From Diorhabda sublineata (lineage: Eukaryota; Arthropoda; Insecta; Coleoptera; Chrysomelidae), in contig NC_079476.1 of the NCBI RefSeq assembly GCF_026230105.1, positions 13,468,709 to 13,532,708 of the forward strand: DNA of 64,000 nucleotides, read 5' to 3'. The position numbers and the translations under genes were made by a program. The notes under the pieces were generated by a model, which was not told where the DNA came from, did not search any database, and was given only the letters and a program-made list of their open reading frames with translations. Below are positions 59,221 to 62,074 of the stretch, one piece after another (position 1 is the stretch's first letter; every line of letters starts with the position of its first letter).

Positions 59221-60418
59221 AATAAATCTAAAAATATGTAAATGTACCTAAAAATTTTTAGATGTAGTTTCGCCACTGGATTCCATTTGCGAAGACATGA
59301 TACGTCTTTAGTAATATCAAACACTTCTTCAAGAGGGAGAGCTTTCTGTGCTGGCCTCTCCCACTTAAAATTGTTGTCCTGAGTATTTCTACATCTGTTA
59401 GGTTAGGTTTTCATTCAAACAATCATTGTTTCTATTGATATTTCGCATTTATTGGAAATAATTCTATTTAGCGTTAATTTGATTGAAAAATATTGTGAAT
59501 CAAATTAATTATAGAAATTCCAAAATTTCAAGAAAGCAAATGTAATATAACCAATTGCGACTTTTAGTGAGGATTTCTATAATTATTAAAGGGCTGACTT
59601 AAGAAAATGTATGGGTCTATTTTAGTCGGTAGCACTAGTTGAACTTTAGACATGGTCCCCATCACTGACGGTATAGATCTATTAAAATGGGCAGTAGCTC
59701 TCTGAGAAAGCCTTACTGTCGCACTATAGGAGGATGTCACAGTGAAAAGGTTAATTGGTGTATTTTCTTTATTATATAGTAACAAAACTCGGTTTGTATC
59801 CAACGCACATATTTATTGCCATCATTGTCAGTAATAATAATATAACGTCGTTGATCCATTTGATAAACTTTTATTCTTTTTTATATATAGAGTGTATCTT
59901 GATTTTTACGGTATTACCTGCGATTATGCTCTATTACATAAATTGTCAATAAAGTCAGTAAACTGTGTTTACAAAAATTATTTAAAGTTACACAGGGATG
60001 TTACATCACTTATGTAACGATTTTACATTATTAGTTCTCCTTCCCATTTTTTAGTAATATTTATATTAGTATTTATGATTTTAAATTATGAAAACTAAAA
60101 AAATATGCGAAAATATTCGTAGTTAACTTGTGTGTCAAACATTTGCTAGTTCCAAAAATTCCGCATAAGCTGTTGTTCTGGGAAAATCACAATTTTTATA
60201 TTGATATTTCTATGATCCGAATATTTTTCCAGTACTATATATGATTTAATGTGAATATAAATTATTTTTTTTTTTTCGATATTCTAAAATGATTTTGAAA
60301 ACTTTGAATTTATAATGCATGTGATGATAATGAATGTTTCAGCCATGATCCAGGTTTATCTTCTCCTGCTCGTAACAGCGGCTTTCTCAAAAGAAAGGTT
60401 TACATTAGTCATGTCTAA
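3340..60418 (+). CDS. rdgB: rdgB / PITPNM-type phosphatidylinositol transfer protein (19 exons plus one alternative; 5' end outside window)
   Basis: Spliced gene for a class II membrane-associated phosphatidylinositol transfer protein. The family exchanges PI for phosphatidic acid at ER-plasma membrane contacts and supports PIP2 resynthesis in fly photoreceptors. Joining 3340-3472, 8252-8455, 16150-16407, 20101-20250, 22395-22584, 26051-26202, 30082-30177, 32477-32668, 34912-35074, 36603-36766, 38496-38657, 38749-38937, 40549-40719, 40857-40982, 47478-47740, 49760-50014, 50417-50577, 52974-53154 and 55545-55817 gives about 1,161 codons without a stop. All introns are GT..AG with matching phases. 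Order: PITP domain (partial residues 1-250), acidic linker, FFAT motif (near 355-364), DDHD region (about 568-871), LNS2 (about 872-1135). Drosophila RdgB has the same order and a similar length. Missing: the first exon of about 26 residues, upstream of the window. The C-terminus has two possible forms (55820 or 60418). Confidence 0.96.
4085..4590 (-). pseudogene. Antisense mariner transposase C-terminal remnant
   Basis: Read on the minus strand with frameshifts: KVKRMYAG, HLLLHQDNAP (second catalytic Asp), LYSQDLSPCDFSLF (matches PPYSPDLAPCDFFLF with the third Asp) and FKSNEDIQTTVTSLL. These match the catalytic half of mariner DD34D transposases in order. Stops and frameshifts occur throughout; the N-terminal half is not seen. 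Confidence 0.6.
5312..7687. mobile_element. Non-autonomous TIR element with dense short motifs (piggyBac/Sola-like ends?)
   Basis: Begins CCCAATAAACATTTTTTG at 5312 and ends with the inverse, AAAATGTTTATTGGG, at 7687, followed directly by TTAA. The left flank is TTTT, so a TTAA duplication is seen on one side only. CCC..GGG next to TTAA suggests piggyBac- or Sola-type ends. The interior is packed in both orientations with GTTAC/GTAAC and TATATAAC motifs, roughly twenty of the former. There is no recognisable transposase; an antisense frame at about 6868-7130 is open but unrecognised. Confidence 0.6.
8105..8189. repeat. (TA)n microsatellite
   Basis: An uninterrupted TA dinucleotide run of 85 bp that ends 62 bp before the acceptor of exon b. 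It is self-complementary and can extrude as a cruciform. Confidence 0.98.
8252..8455 (+). CDS. rdgB: rdgB coding exon b (PITP domain)
   Basis: Acceptor TTCTTCAG, donor GTAAGT-like (GTAAGTT). Encodes GWIKGILPKTAL, then EEEAWNAYPYTKTRYTCPF, VEKFSLEIETYYYPDNG and LSGSDLRNRIV. This is the core of the PITP beta-sheet and is nearly identical to other insect RdgB proteins. The exon begins 62 bp after the long (TA)n tract at 8105-8189. Confidence 0.96.
9080..9515 (-). pseudogene. Antisense LINE remnant, downstream of the reverse transcriptase
   Basis: The minus strand gives, with stops, a basic stretch and then GDLLPDTCNFWIWIPQENIF and WKTAQGEETL. This resembles the terminal region of Jockey/R1-type non-LTR elements (YYLTQFLxGHGCFxxYLHRF, then a CCHC or Cys-rich part). 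The match is partial. Confidence 0.35.
13615..13930. repeat. MITE-like repeat with degenerate inverted ends
   Basis: The left end reads GGGGCTATCCATAAATTACA and the right end, inverted, GTGTCACATATTTTATAGATA. The pair resembles the widespread insect repeat whose ends read GGGCCATCCATAAATTACGT. The interior has GTGAC motifs and a short T/G-rich spacer. No coding capacity. Confidence 0.5.
14290..14365. repeat. Left arm of an inverted repeat enclosing the mariner copy
   Basis: Inverted and about 80% similar by eye to 15675-15750 (shared blocks: AATTGGTTGACTTC, TTTTTGAACTGAATTTATGAA). The arms lie on either side of the mariner remnant, suggesting it inserted into, or was captured by, a foldback or MITE element. 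Confidence 0.6.
14374..14422. repeat. 21-bp tandem repeat, 2.3 copies
   Basis: The unit GGTGACCTATTTTCAGGAGA plus T occurs at 14374-14394 and 14395-14415, and a third partial copy starts at 14416. The antisense frame appears as repeated S-P-E-N-R, but this only reflects the repeat. Confidence 0.9.
14491..15418 (+). pseudogene. Mariner (DD34D) transposase, N-terminally truncated and frameshifted
   Basis: An open stretch of 287 codons (14491-15354) followed by frameshifted remnants to 15418. It has FSIEDDDRSGRPVPEN, the second helix-turn-helix (RRIGLKRISEALNISYERVH), TIDKTWVHFHDPETKQQSME, QDNAPAHKS and PPYSPDLAPSDYHLFPQLKK. All three catalytic Asp residues are kept, and I count 34 residues between the second and third. 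The first usually sits in DE(T/K)W but here reads DKTW. The first 50-60 residues of the family are missing. After LKKSL the C-terminus shifts frame (KGLETLQVCCNK and RGKYAE are visible in other frames). One of the best-preserved transposons here, though not functional. Confidence 0.9.
15621..15662. repeat. Perfect 19-bp hairpin
   Basis: Arms at 15621-15639 and 15644-15662 are exactly complementary around the 4-base loop TCGT. It lies between the end of the mariner copy and the right arm of the inverted repeat. Confidence 0.95.
15675..15750. repeat. Right arm of the inverted repeat enclosing the mariner copy
   Basis: Inverted partner of 14290-14365; it contains the blocks TTCATAAATCCAGTTCAAAA and GAAGTTAACCAACCCAATCA. 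Confidence 0.6.
16150..16407 (+). CDS. rdgB: rdgB coding exon c (PITP domain)
   Basis: Encodes DVIDVVKDQLYGADYVKEED, the segment GRGPLSTNWLEEYW, and VEFRYWGMQTKIERFIHD. The GRGPL and KVEFRYWGMQ blocks are hallmarks of the PITP family. Acceptor TGTTTCAG, donor GTAAAT. Phase 1 on both sides. Confidence 0.96.
16466..17035 (+). pseudogene. Second, different mariner transposase fragment
   Basis: Across frames the sequence reads REHFLAMIL, STFGDELPSRATVYRWFS, ENIGAMRKLILQDCHKTHRE, LTISQK-, AEMLKKFNRGASK, LYKIVTGDQSCIYAVNQKLN (first catalytic region; the Asp is kept, as GDQS) and FFFRITGLFGTVSLE. This follows the common insect mariner with TFGDEAPSRATVYRWF. It has several frameshifts and stops abruptly at about 17035, where a LINE begins, so the second and third Asp are absent. 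Confidence 0.75.
17036..18690 (-). mobile_element. Antisense non-LTR retrotransposon: 5' UTR, endonuclease and start of RT; 3' part missing
   Basis: On the minus strand a GC-richer 5' leader (18690-18530) precedes an APE-type endonuclease: CLNIMSWNT, NIDICTLSETKLKGKG, then WMDDLNARIGKNVLPG (GDLNARIG motif). A linker follows, then the RT N-terminus VPNEWKKSITIPIFKKGDRK and ENYRGITCL. Several frameshifts and stops. The sequence ends near 17036 before the catalytic YADD box. The clade is not determined. Keeping the 5' end while losing the 3' end is the reverse of usual LINE truncation. Confidence 0.8.
18846..19444. mobile_element. PIF/Harbinger-like MITE with TAA target duplication
   Basis: Ends AGGTGCAGTCCACTAAG and CTTAGTGGAATGCACCC are inverted repeats, flanked by TAA at 18843-18845 and 19445-19447. 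It is 599 bp with no coding capacity. The interior has a diverged direct duplication: GATGTAAAGACTACAAGGT at about 18931 and GATGTAAAGACTGCAAGGT at about 19039. The 3-bp TAA duplication and GGGTGC-type ends fit PIF/Harbinger. Confidence 0.75.
20101..20250 (+). CDS. rdgB: rdgB coding exon d (end of PITP domain)
   Basis: Encodes ALRKTMLRAHRQAWAWQDEW, then HGLTMEDIREIERQTQLAL and a Lys/Glu-rich tail. This is the C-terminal helix of the PITP domain, including the conserved Trp pair (AWAWQDEW) linked to membrane docking in PITPs. Acceptor AAAATAG, donor GTAAGT. A LINE fragment begins only about 12 bp into the next intron. Confidence 0.95.
20262..20455 (-). pseudogene. Antisense LINE C-terminal fragment
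   Basis: The minus strand is clear: QLIIQGKIEEKRGVGRKQMS, then WLCNIKNWTGINNTSELCHA. This is the terminal part of a non-LTR RT protein (pattern LIxxGKIEGKRxxGRRxxSWLxNIRxW). It ends about 12 bp inside the donor of exon d. Confidence 0.7.
20950..21014. repeat. (TA)n microsatellite
   Basis: Uninterrupted TA run of about 65 bp in the intron after exon d. Confidence 0.97.
21590..21780 (-). pseudogene. Antisense LINE RT fragment
   Basis: The minus-strand frame gives VLKILILFGNKTWTMDEGEQ, matching the post-catalytic RT motif LLYGxETWT(M/L) of many insect LINEs. It lies upstream (in element sense) of the 20262-20455 piece; the two may be one element split by later insertion, including the (TA)n tract. 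Confidence 0.6.
22395..22584 (+). CDS. rdgB: rdgB coding exon e (acidic linker)
   Basis: Low-complexity acidic and Ser/Thr-rich linker (DEDDHVGNSTSKEDPG ... SSDTDLSPEDDMGIM) between the PITP and FFAT parts. Poorly conserved in the family, so identity rests on phase (in after base 1, out after base 2), clean splice sites (TCTCCAG / GTAAGA) and position. Confidence 0.85.
23400..23920 (+). pseudogene. hAT/ZBED-type transposase C-terminal remnant
   Basis: With stops, the plus strand reads MSHIQSFSFIEDCDLGYQFS, KKLKNASGELLFPDLSLFAS and RILSLPSCSSRENIFNNEHC. The last block fits the hAT dimerisation region (FPxLxxxAxxILxLPxSxAxxERxFSxxN). The catalytic part is not seen. Confidence 0.45.
24900..25190 (-). 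pseudogene. Possible LINE terminal-domain remnant
   Basis: The minus strand in broken frames reads LQILTGVLLG and a following Cys/His-containing stretch, reminiscent of the RNase H-adjacent tail (GLLTGHxxLNKHLxxLG) of Jockey/R1 elements. Weak. Confidence 0.25.
25630..25783. repeat. Foldback element, copy 1
   Basis: The left arm (ATACTGAATACAATG, TTACACCACCACTACACCAA) and right arm (TAGTGTAGTGGTGGTGTAAA, CAGTGTATTCAGTAT) are inverted repeats around a centre with the palindrome GATAACTTGGTTATC. Related copies lie at 35596-35718 and 54401-54606. Confidence 0.85.
26051..26202 (+). CDS. rdgB: rdgB coding exon f (linker and FFAT motif)
   Basis: Encodes HSPSSSSIKSFDLQVANWR, then RDSGSSSDEEFFDCE. 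DEEFFDCED across this exon and the next matches the FFAT core (EFFDAxE) with an acidic/Ser flank, the motif that binds the ER protein VAP. Acceptor TTTTGTAG, donor GTAATT. Confidence 0.95.
26635..28523 (-). mobile_element. Mariner/IS630-type element with 394-bp terminal inverted repeats and TA duplication
   Basis: Ends CAGTGCTTTTCAGATAAAAG and its inverse are flanked by TA at 26633-26634 and 28524-28525. The arms 26635-27028 and 28130-28523 are both 394 bp and differ at only a few positions by eye. The left arm ends about 6 bp outside the transposase stop codon. High arm identity suggests recent insertion, yet the gene inside is broken. It resembles the 807-2363 element in layout and protein family. 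Confidence 0.92.
27034..28007 (-). pseudogene. Transposase of the 26635-28523 element, with two internal deletions
   Basis: It starts at 28007 with MVYSLQERIEIVGLYY and has the N-terminal helix-turn-helix to KVHKREGLVNPSG. A frame jump near 27780 leads to STISRAIGVSSSTVFRVLHK, LVHELNEDDFDRRLEFCE and FSDECSWSLNG (first Asp). A stop near 27461 follows, with about 40 codons missing (the NPHW to NLSGESY region). The last part reads LVFQQDGAPPHYA (second Asp), WIGRRGQMMEWPPRSPDLTP, LDFFLWGYLKTKVYATQ and VNGTHFEHLL. By hand count there are about 42 residues between the second and third Asp. This is not DD34D; it is close to the DD41D-type (rosa-like) group. Confidence 0.88.
28640..29706 (+). pseudogene. 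hAT-type (ZBED5/FAM200-like) transposase remnant
   Basis: Three frames follow one family pattern. First ACATDGVPSMVGRHRGFITM, PNIFKIHCIIHRQHLVAKSI and LLHMEVKWLSKGSCLRRMFN (the RW motif seen as KWLSKG). Then GRKDFSLFPCLSNII and FRFKDVENIHIPDWV. Finally SSTNTFQRLWIEIRLLIMAF, LMEKGFSAVSQMLTKQRNRL and DLRLYLSKLEPNIIKLCQDH, ending QGSH at 29706. The N-terminal BED finger and first catalytic Asp are missing; at least two frameshifts. ZBED5-like proteins in vertebrates derive from this hAT group. The start abuts the mariner element ending at 28523. Confidence 0.85.
30082..30177 (+). CDS. rdgB: rdgB coding exon g
   Basis: Encodes DSSSLAKWSSLELLMEEDQD and a short tail. It completes the FFAT motif (EFFDCEDSS) and matches the SLAKWSSLELL block that follows FFAT in insect RdgB. 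Acceptor ATTACAG, donor GTTAGT. Confidence 0.92.
30178..32476. other. rdgB: rdgB intron after exon g
   Basis: No transposon recognised. A GC-richer patch at 32080-32140 (CTCGCTAGCACTCGTGGCAG, then GCCTCGTGAATAATAA) looks like a dispersed-repeat fragment. Plus-strand broken frames near 31100-31360 are not identified. Confidence 0.6.
32477..32668 (+). CDS. rdgB: rdgB coding exon h
   Basis: Encodes VEDSIFSPTYLQRVASERGN, a Ser/Pro-rich stretch, and TTVLILVLHAGSVL. The last block is the first beta-strand of the central alpha/beta region of the family. Acceptor TTCTAG, donor GTATGT. Confidence 0.95.
32669..34911. other. rdgB: rdgB intron after exon h
   Basis: The antisense Crypton-like remnant (33440-34020, perhaps from 33090) is the only assigned content; 34021-34911 shows nothing recognisable. 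Confidence 0.65.
33440..34020 (-). pseudogene. Crypton-like (DUF3504/tyrosine recombinase) remnant
   Basis: The minus strand in broken frames reads NEIIESSIPKNTLRS, LWKAFMDFCNHRKYQLNGSR and TAEQLALILKD. Then come YQQARATRDFTRRKLQSDPC, KRKLSSVKITK and FYQIAAVELVWRGRKTACST. These follow the insect repeat protein whose N-terminus has SIPxNTKxxxxxAxxxFxxW and a later recombinase domain (Crypton, DUF3504). The catalytic R/H/Y part is not preserved here. The assignment rests on remembered family features. Confidence 0.45.
34912..35074 (+). CDS. rdgB: rdgB coding exon i
   Basis: Encodes DANVDLTAKKSDITTFKGAF, VMRQHYPSL and PSICTEGLGILSS. Conserved central block leading to the DDHD region. Acceptor TGTTTTAG, donor GTATGT; ends after base 2 of a Ser codon. 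Confidence 0.95.
35596..35718. repeat. Foldback element, copy 2 (one arm)
   Basis: Matches the right arm of the other copies (TCAGACAGTGTAATTATGAG, TGGTGTAGTAGTAGTGTAAA, CAGTGTATTCAGA), preceded by TACCTTCAGTCTCTGG. The left arm is missing or too diverged. Confidence 0.75.
36364..36418. repeat. (TA)n microsatellite
   Basis: TA run of about 55 bp, preceded by an AT-rich palindromic stretch (GTTATGTATATATATATAAC). Confidence 0.96.
36603..36766 (+). CDS. rdgB: rdgB coding exon j
   Basis: Encodes SLSPYSFDVSPS, the segment IPIGAIPILASSTSEYAEAV and ISAANTAYQ, matching the SLSPYSFD and PIGAIPLL blocks of fly RdgB. Acceptor TGTTTTAG, donor GTATAC. Confidence 0.95.
37058..37380 (+). pseudogene. Possible hAT-type fragment
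   Basis: The open frame contains LERRFKDFKVIEQDLKLNP, followed in another frame by FPKLEIARSECHV. This resembles the RFxDFKxxEQDLxLFSxPF .. LQLELIDLQ block of hAT proteins in the ZBED/GTF2IRD2 group. Short, single block. Confidence 0.3.
38102..38428. repeat. 163-bp tandem duplication
   Basis: Two adjacent units share CAATTTTCAAGTTCTGCGAT-type sequence, TTTGCATTTTTCAAGCATAT and GACCCGA(C/T)TCTTGG, with the same order and about 163-bp spacing. A few substitutions and poly-T length changes separate them. It ends 68 bp before the acceptor of exon k. Confidence 0.92.
38496..38657 (+). CDS. rdgB: rdgB coding exon k (lipase-like motif)
   Basis: Encodes EFIKSEEGQGFAGQVCFV, then ADSMGSILGYDALSR. The D-S-M-G-S motif sits where DDHD phospholipases carry GxSxG. 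Here the first Gly is Ala (ADSMG), so lipase activity is doubtful, as is generally assumed for this family. A 163-bp tandem duplication ends about 68 bp upstream of the acceptor. Confidence 0.95.
38749..38937 (+). CDS. rdgB: rdgB coding exon l
   Basis: Encodes TPRRRSSSTSDQQGQIKLEF, then VSDFFMFGSPLALVLAYRK. The FFMFGSPL block opens the DDHD domain. Acceptor TTGCAG, donor GTAAGT. The upstream intron is only 91 bp, the shortest in the gene. Confidence 0.96.
38938..40548. other. rdgB: rdgB intron after exon l
   Basis: I see no gene or recognisable transposon. Only AT-rich sequence with clusters of short TTATTTAA-like words around 39640-39830. Confidence 0.6.
40549..40719 (+). CDS. rdgB: rdgB coding exon m (DDHD domain)
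   Basis: Encodes CLQVYNLFHPTDPVAARLEP, LLSARFSILAPVNIPRYAKY and PLGNGQPYHL. The Asp of HPTDPVA is one of the DDHD signature residues. Nearly identical to fly RdgB. Acceptor TTTTTAG, donor GTAAGT. Confidence 0.97.
40857..40982 (+). CDS. rdgB: rdgB coding exon n
   Basis: Encodes VEILQSNPQMFNDN, then RRLSEVSIQSTVSGLI and an amphipathic tail IPFQAINA. Matches the RRLSDASMQSTISGLI block of fly RdgB. Acceptor CTTCTAG, donor GTAAGT. Confidence 0.94.
41190..41470 (-). pseudogene. Antisense LINE RT fragment
   Basis: Minus-strand KFRINTNETKVIIIHK matches the post-YADD motif of non-LTR RTs (GMKINxNKTKVMxI). Flanking frames are broken. Confidence 0.4.
42320..43640 (+). pseudogene. hAT-type (ZBED/GTF2IRD2-like) transposase remnant
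   Basis: Blocks in order across frames: RNITKKLTKCASKYL, LSFTIDESCDIKDPSQV (first catalytic Asp as TIDES), LPLSQDKLEGKILSNAMQKY, VSVAIDGARSVTEKNKG (second Asp as IDGA), ITHKETLGAQKFPAE, HNKVRWISKGKVLKRFA (RW motif) and CYSEVKKLTFGILTIFGASV. At least six frameshifts or stops. It is a different copy, and more decayed, than the one at 28640-29706. Confidence 0.75.
43841..43895 (+). pseudogene. Tc1-like transposase scrap
   Basis: DLNPIEWL and DKLKS are readable, preceded by PSLS in a neighbouring frame. The order matches WPSLSPDLNPIExLWDxLK of Tc1 elements, including the region of the third catalytic residue. Too short for more. Confidence 0.4.
47478..47740 (+). CDS. rdgB: rdgB coding exon o (DDHD domain)
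   Basis: Encodes KWWGSKRMDYALYCPEGLSN, LPHLFHASYWESCDVIAFIL and PGQPREKWIRKRTSVKLK. It carries the remaining DDHD signature residues (Asp of RMDYALY; His and Asp of the HASYWESCDV block). Acceptor TTTCCAG, donor GTAAGA, phase 0. Confidence 0.97.
48183..48383 (-). pseudogene. Antisense mariner-like C-terminal scrap
   Basis: Minus-strand SRASGTTPLDFYFSGIVKNK fits SPDLTPLDFFLWGxVKxKV around the third catalytic Asp of the DD37-41D mariner relatives. About 65 codons. Confidence 0.5.
48770..49610 (+). pseudogene. Mariner (irritans-like) transposase remnant
   Basis: Blocks across frames: HALAERTCQKWF, LKDNESPGQPKSLKMTN, FQTFKSSWIYSKARELGSA read in another frame as KRLKAAGYIQKQGNWVQHEL, RDIERRFCMSEMLRERHRMK and HRIVTGDEK (first Asp kept, then a stop). 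Next are NIHGMEVMLSIW, LLNPGKIINGECYRIQLIRL and RHEAIIF, then VAIPVKNYLENSGWEVLPH joined directly to QDIKNWLDSFLAAKPAQFFW. NARPH after the second Asp, and the PPYSPDIAPSDYHLF segment with the third Asp, are deleted. It ends with SDGQYFE-like codons near 49605. Confidence 0.85.
49760..50014 (+). CDS. rdgB: rdgB coding exon p (pre-LNS2)
   Basis: Encodes NVTANHRANDVIVREG, RFMYGPLDMITLTGEKVDIH and GRITFTIPEEKSLSYGLYPI. A beta-sandwich-like segment before LNS2, strongly conserved. Both borders are phase 0 (TTTTTCAG / GTAAAA). Confidence 0.97.
50015..50416. other. rdgB: rdgB intron after exon p
   Basis: A 402-bp AT-rich intron; no feature recognised. The small open frame at 50126-50323 is chance. 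Confidence 0.7.
50417..50577 (+). CDS. rdgB: rdgB coding exon q (LNS2 start)
   Basis: Encodes MVVRGDHTAVDFFLAVVPP, then CIVFSIDGSFTASVSVTGRD and PKVRAGAVDVV. SIDGSFTAS replaces the DxDGT catalytic loop of lipin phosphatases, so the domain is expected to bind phosphatidic acid rather than hydrolyse it. Acceptor ATTACAG, donor GTAATA. Confidence 0.97.
50690..51000 (-). pseudogene. Antisense LINE C-terminal fragment
   Basis: Minus strand: HGFIMRRGQQRMNRKIIVVG, then KWKTRKTI in another frame. This follows the pattern GHxxRRxxxxLxxxIIxGKVEGKRxRGRxRxxW found after the RT domain in insect LINEs. Confidence 0.4.
51280..51735 (-). pseudogene. Antisense LINE 3' end
   Basis: Minus strand reads EMKVLRKITAKTLLDRKKSE, VENVIDWVLKRKQEWSSYIS, RMTSERLVRIARDKLPTGRR and a frameshifted TGFKPTIQEGRRR, then a GAAGAAGAAG-like tail ending near 51285. 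This is the characteristic terminal part of a common insect non-LTR element (MKVLRxITGKTLxDRxRSE / DRLVRIARDxxPxGRRSxGRP). It looks like a 5'-truncated insertion. Confidence 0.8.
52974..53154 (+). CDS. rdgB: rdgB coding exon r (LNS2)
   Basis: Encodes RHWQELGFLIIYITGRPDMQ, WLSQHNFPHGLISFADGLST and DPLGHKAAYLNNLVE. Near-perfect match to the family LNS2 core. Acceptor ATTTCAG, donor GTAGGT, ends phase 0. Confidence 0.97.
53155..55544. other. rdgB: rdgB intron after exon r
   Basis: Only the foldback copy at 54401-54606 is recognised; 53155-54400 and 54607-55544 hold nothing identifiable. Confidence 0.7.
54401..54606. repeat. Foldback element, copy 3 (most complete)
   Basis: The left arm (ACACTGTTTACATTACCACT, ACACCAACACACACAGTCTG, GAAGCGCGTTTCTATAACCA) and right arm (TGATAGAAACGCGCTTCAGA, GTGAGTGTTGGTGTAGTGGT, AATGTAAACACTATGTTCA) are inverted repeats of about 80 bp. 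The spacer is about 45 bp. No coding capacity. Confidence 0.92.
55545..55820 (+). CDS. rdgB: rdgB coding exon s (LNS2 end; stop codon if not spliced)
   Basis: Encodes NHGVVIHSAYGSAKDINVYT, KQKQIFIIGKATKKQQSQAT, DGYAAHLTMLMSHGGSRPAQ and PRGHFGLPGQTFSRRRR. If the transcript continues past 55816, the codons AGG TAA end the protein in RRRR, as in fly RdgB. Alternatively AG at 55815-55816 is followed by GTAACC, a good donor in phase with the exon at 60343. The retained form would use the candidate AATAAA near 56312. Confidence 0.95.
   Translation, partial: NHGVVIHSAYGSAKDINVYTSVGLKQKQIFIIGKATKKQQSQATILTDGYAAHLTMLMSHGGSRPAQGNARMVIPRGHFGLPGQTFSRRRR
56507..57366. mobile_element. Candidate TIR element, about 860 bp
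   Basis: The left end TGCTACGTCATCAGCGCCGA and right end TATCGGTACTGGTGACGTAA plus GCA are imperfect inverted repeats of about 22 bp. The interior has no recognised coding; a clear target duplication is not seen. Confidence 0.5.
58290..58485 (-). pseudogene. Possible Tc1-like scrap, antisense
   Basis: Minus strand SLDLNSVENVKHQSRYLDD resembles SPDLNPIENVW around the third catalytic residue of Tc1 transposases; upstream frames are not readable. Weak. Confidence 0.3.
59138..59217. repeat. (TA)n microsatellite
   Basis: Uninterrupted TA run of about 80 bp. It accounts for a spurious alternating Tyr/Ile frame on the minus strand. Confidence 0.98.
60343..60418 (+). CDS. rdgB: rdgB alternative last exon (predicted)
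   Basis: A TGTTTCAG acceptor is followed by 76 bases in phase with the donor at 55816. They encode SHDPGLSSPARNSGFLKRKV and end ISHV before TAA (60416-60418). AAAAGAAAG followed by GTTTAC at about 60398 could instead be another donor leading further downstream. The Ser/Pro/Arg content is plausible for a C-terminal tail. Transcript data are needed; by sequence alone this is supported only by phase, splice site and readable coding. Confidence 0.5.
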
Positions 60419-60709
60419 CCATGTCACTCGCTAATTTATTATAATGGTAATTATAATACTACCAATGCACAATCGTCGTAGATTTGCACAATTGGAATTT
60501 ATTCAGTAGTGTCCAGTAGTGCGGTGCTTTTTGCATTACCCAATAAGACAATTCAATATATTTTCAAACAATTGATATAAGTAAAACTTCAAAATTTATT
60601 TTTTAACGTTTTACAATAACATATTTTCTGACATTTATTTAATATGAGGTTTGAAATTAGAAACACTTTTAATGGTACCAAAACAATATTAAGATTTGTT
60701 ACAAGTCGA

Positions 60710-61443
60710 ACGGCCGGTTCCATAATCCCACTCTAACTGGCATTAAAGGTTACTTTACATTAAAGGGCTCTTTAACTTTAAAGTGAATGGTCCCATAATC
60801 CATAAGTAAAGGCTCCTTTAAGATGTTAAAAGGAGGTTGACAACACTCTGTCTTTTTCCAATATGTGTCGTTAGAAAAAGAAACAAAATGAAAGTCAGTA
60901 GAAGAAGGTTTTACATAATTAATGCAACATTTTTATTTCTACGACGTTCCTCGTTCTTATAATAGATTCATTGTATAAATTTTCACCGTTTCACCTTTTC
61001 ATTCCACTGTTCTTGAATATTGTCTGGTCGTAAACGGCTAACTAGCTACAATCAAAAGCTGAGCATCGAATACAGTTTGAACGCTTAACGCAAAAAAAGC
61101 CCTTTCGGCTCTTAAAGATTTCTACATCTTCGTCGCCTATTGTCGACAGAAATTTGACTACTCGATTCGTTTTTTCTATGTCGATATATTTTTCGTCTTC
61201 AGATGAGTTGAATTTTATTTAAGCTTATTAAAAAGACACCAGGGTGAGCTTAGATTTTAAATACAGCCCAGCCCATGTTTGCATTTGACTCTTTGCCGCT
61301 AAAGTAGACTTTAATATGCTACTGTAAAACATTACTTTACCTTAAATTTCAACTTAAAAGAACATGTAAGCTAAATGTCAATTATGAAATGCGCTACTTA
61401 ATCTAATAGGAACTTCGTTTGAATTTATTATGAAACCGGCCGT
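60710..61443. mobile_element. TIR element with ACGGCCGGTT ends (Harbinger-like?)
   Basis: The left end ACGGCCGGTTCCATAATC and right end TTATTATGAAACCGGCCGT are inverted repeats. Subterminal sequence (TTAAAGG, ACTTTA words) is also roughly inverted. The 734-bp interior has no transposase. ACGGCCGGTT-type ends recur in insect Harbinger-like non-autonomous elements; a target duplication is not evident. Confidence 0.6.
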
Positions 61444-62074
61444 AAAAGGTATCATAAAATTATCTGCAAGTGCACAACGCAACAAAAATTTAGTAATCAA
61501 AGTATTTGTATATTTAATATGATTAAAACTTTTCGGTAAAATTAAACTATGTGAACCTTTAATGCTGAGAATTATGTAGGTTGTCAAAATTTACAATTAT
61601 ATAAAATGGTTTCTAGCAGTATCATAAAAAGAAAAAGAATTGCTGCTATTCTGCAATGGACAGAAAGAGATTTAACGAATGATCACTACTTTTTCAATCG
61701 GCTGGTGGAGTAACGGTAGTAATAAGTTTTTGAATTGTTGGAAACTCTTTTTAACTTTATTATTTTGATAATAGCCGCAATTATTTATGTCAAACCACAT
61801 TTGTGATGCAAGCGGCATTAATAATGAAGCTGTCTTTATGAAACTACAGGCACGTCCAATAACACATCCCATACTCTTTGTTACTCCATTTTCACGGGAA
61901 ATACATACATTTTTTTTAAATCAAATAGAAGACGCTGAAATTCGTTGGAGAAATTTTAAAAACGATTTATTACTATAGTTTATTTTAATCAATTAGAGAG
62001 TAATAAAAAGATGAAGCATTCGTAACTCATAAGACTTCTTTTATAAGACATTTAAAATATATTTTCTACAACAT

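Larger units (their letters stand above)
55821..60342. other. rdgB: Intron or 3' UTR between exon s and the alternative last exon
   Basis: If unspliced, this is 3' UTR for some distance; AATAAA occurs near 56312. Contents: a TIR element (56507-57366), a Tc1-like scrap (58290-58485) and (TA)n (59138-59217). An antisense open frame at 59564-59803 is unrecognised. The rest shows nothing. Confidence 0.65.

Noticed and set aside
59106..59324. Minus-strand frame with long alternating Tyr/Ile
   Set aside because: Purely a translation of the (TA)n tract.
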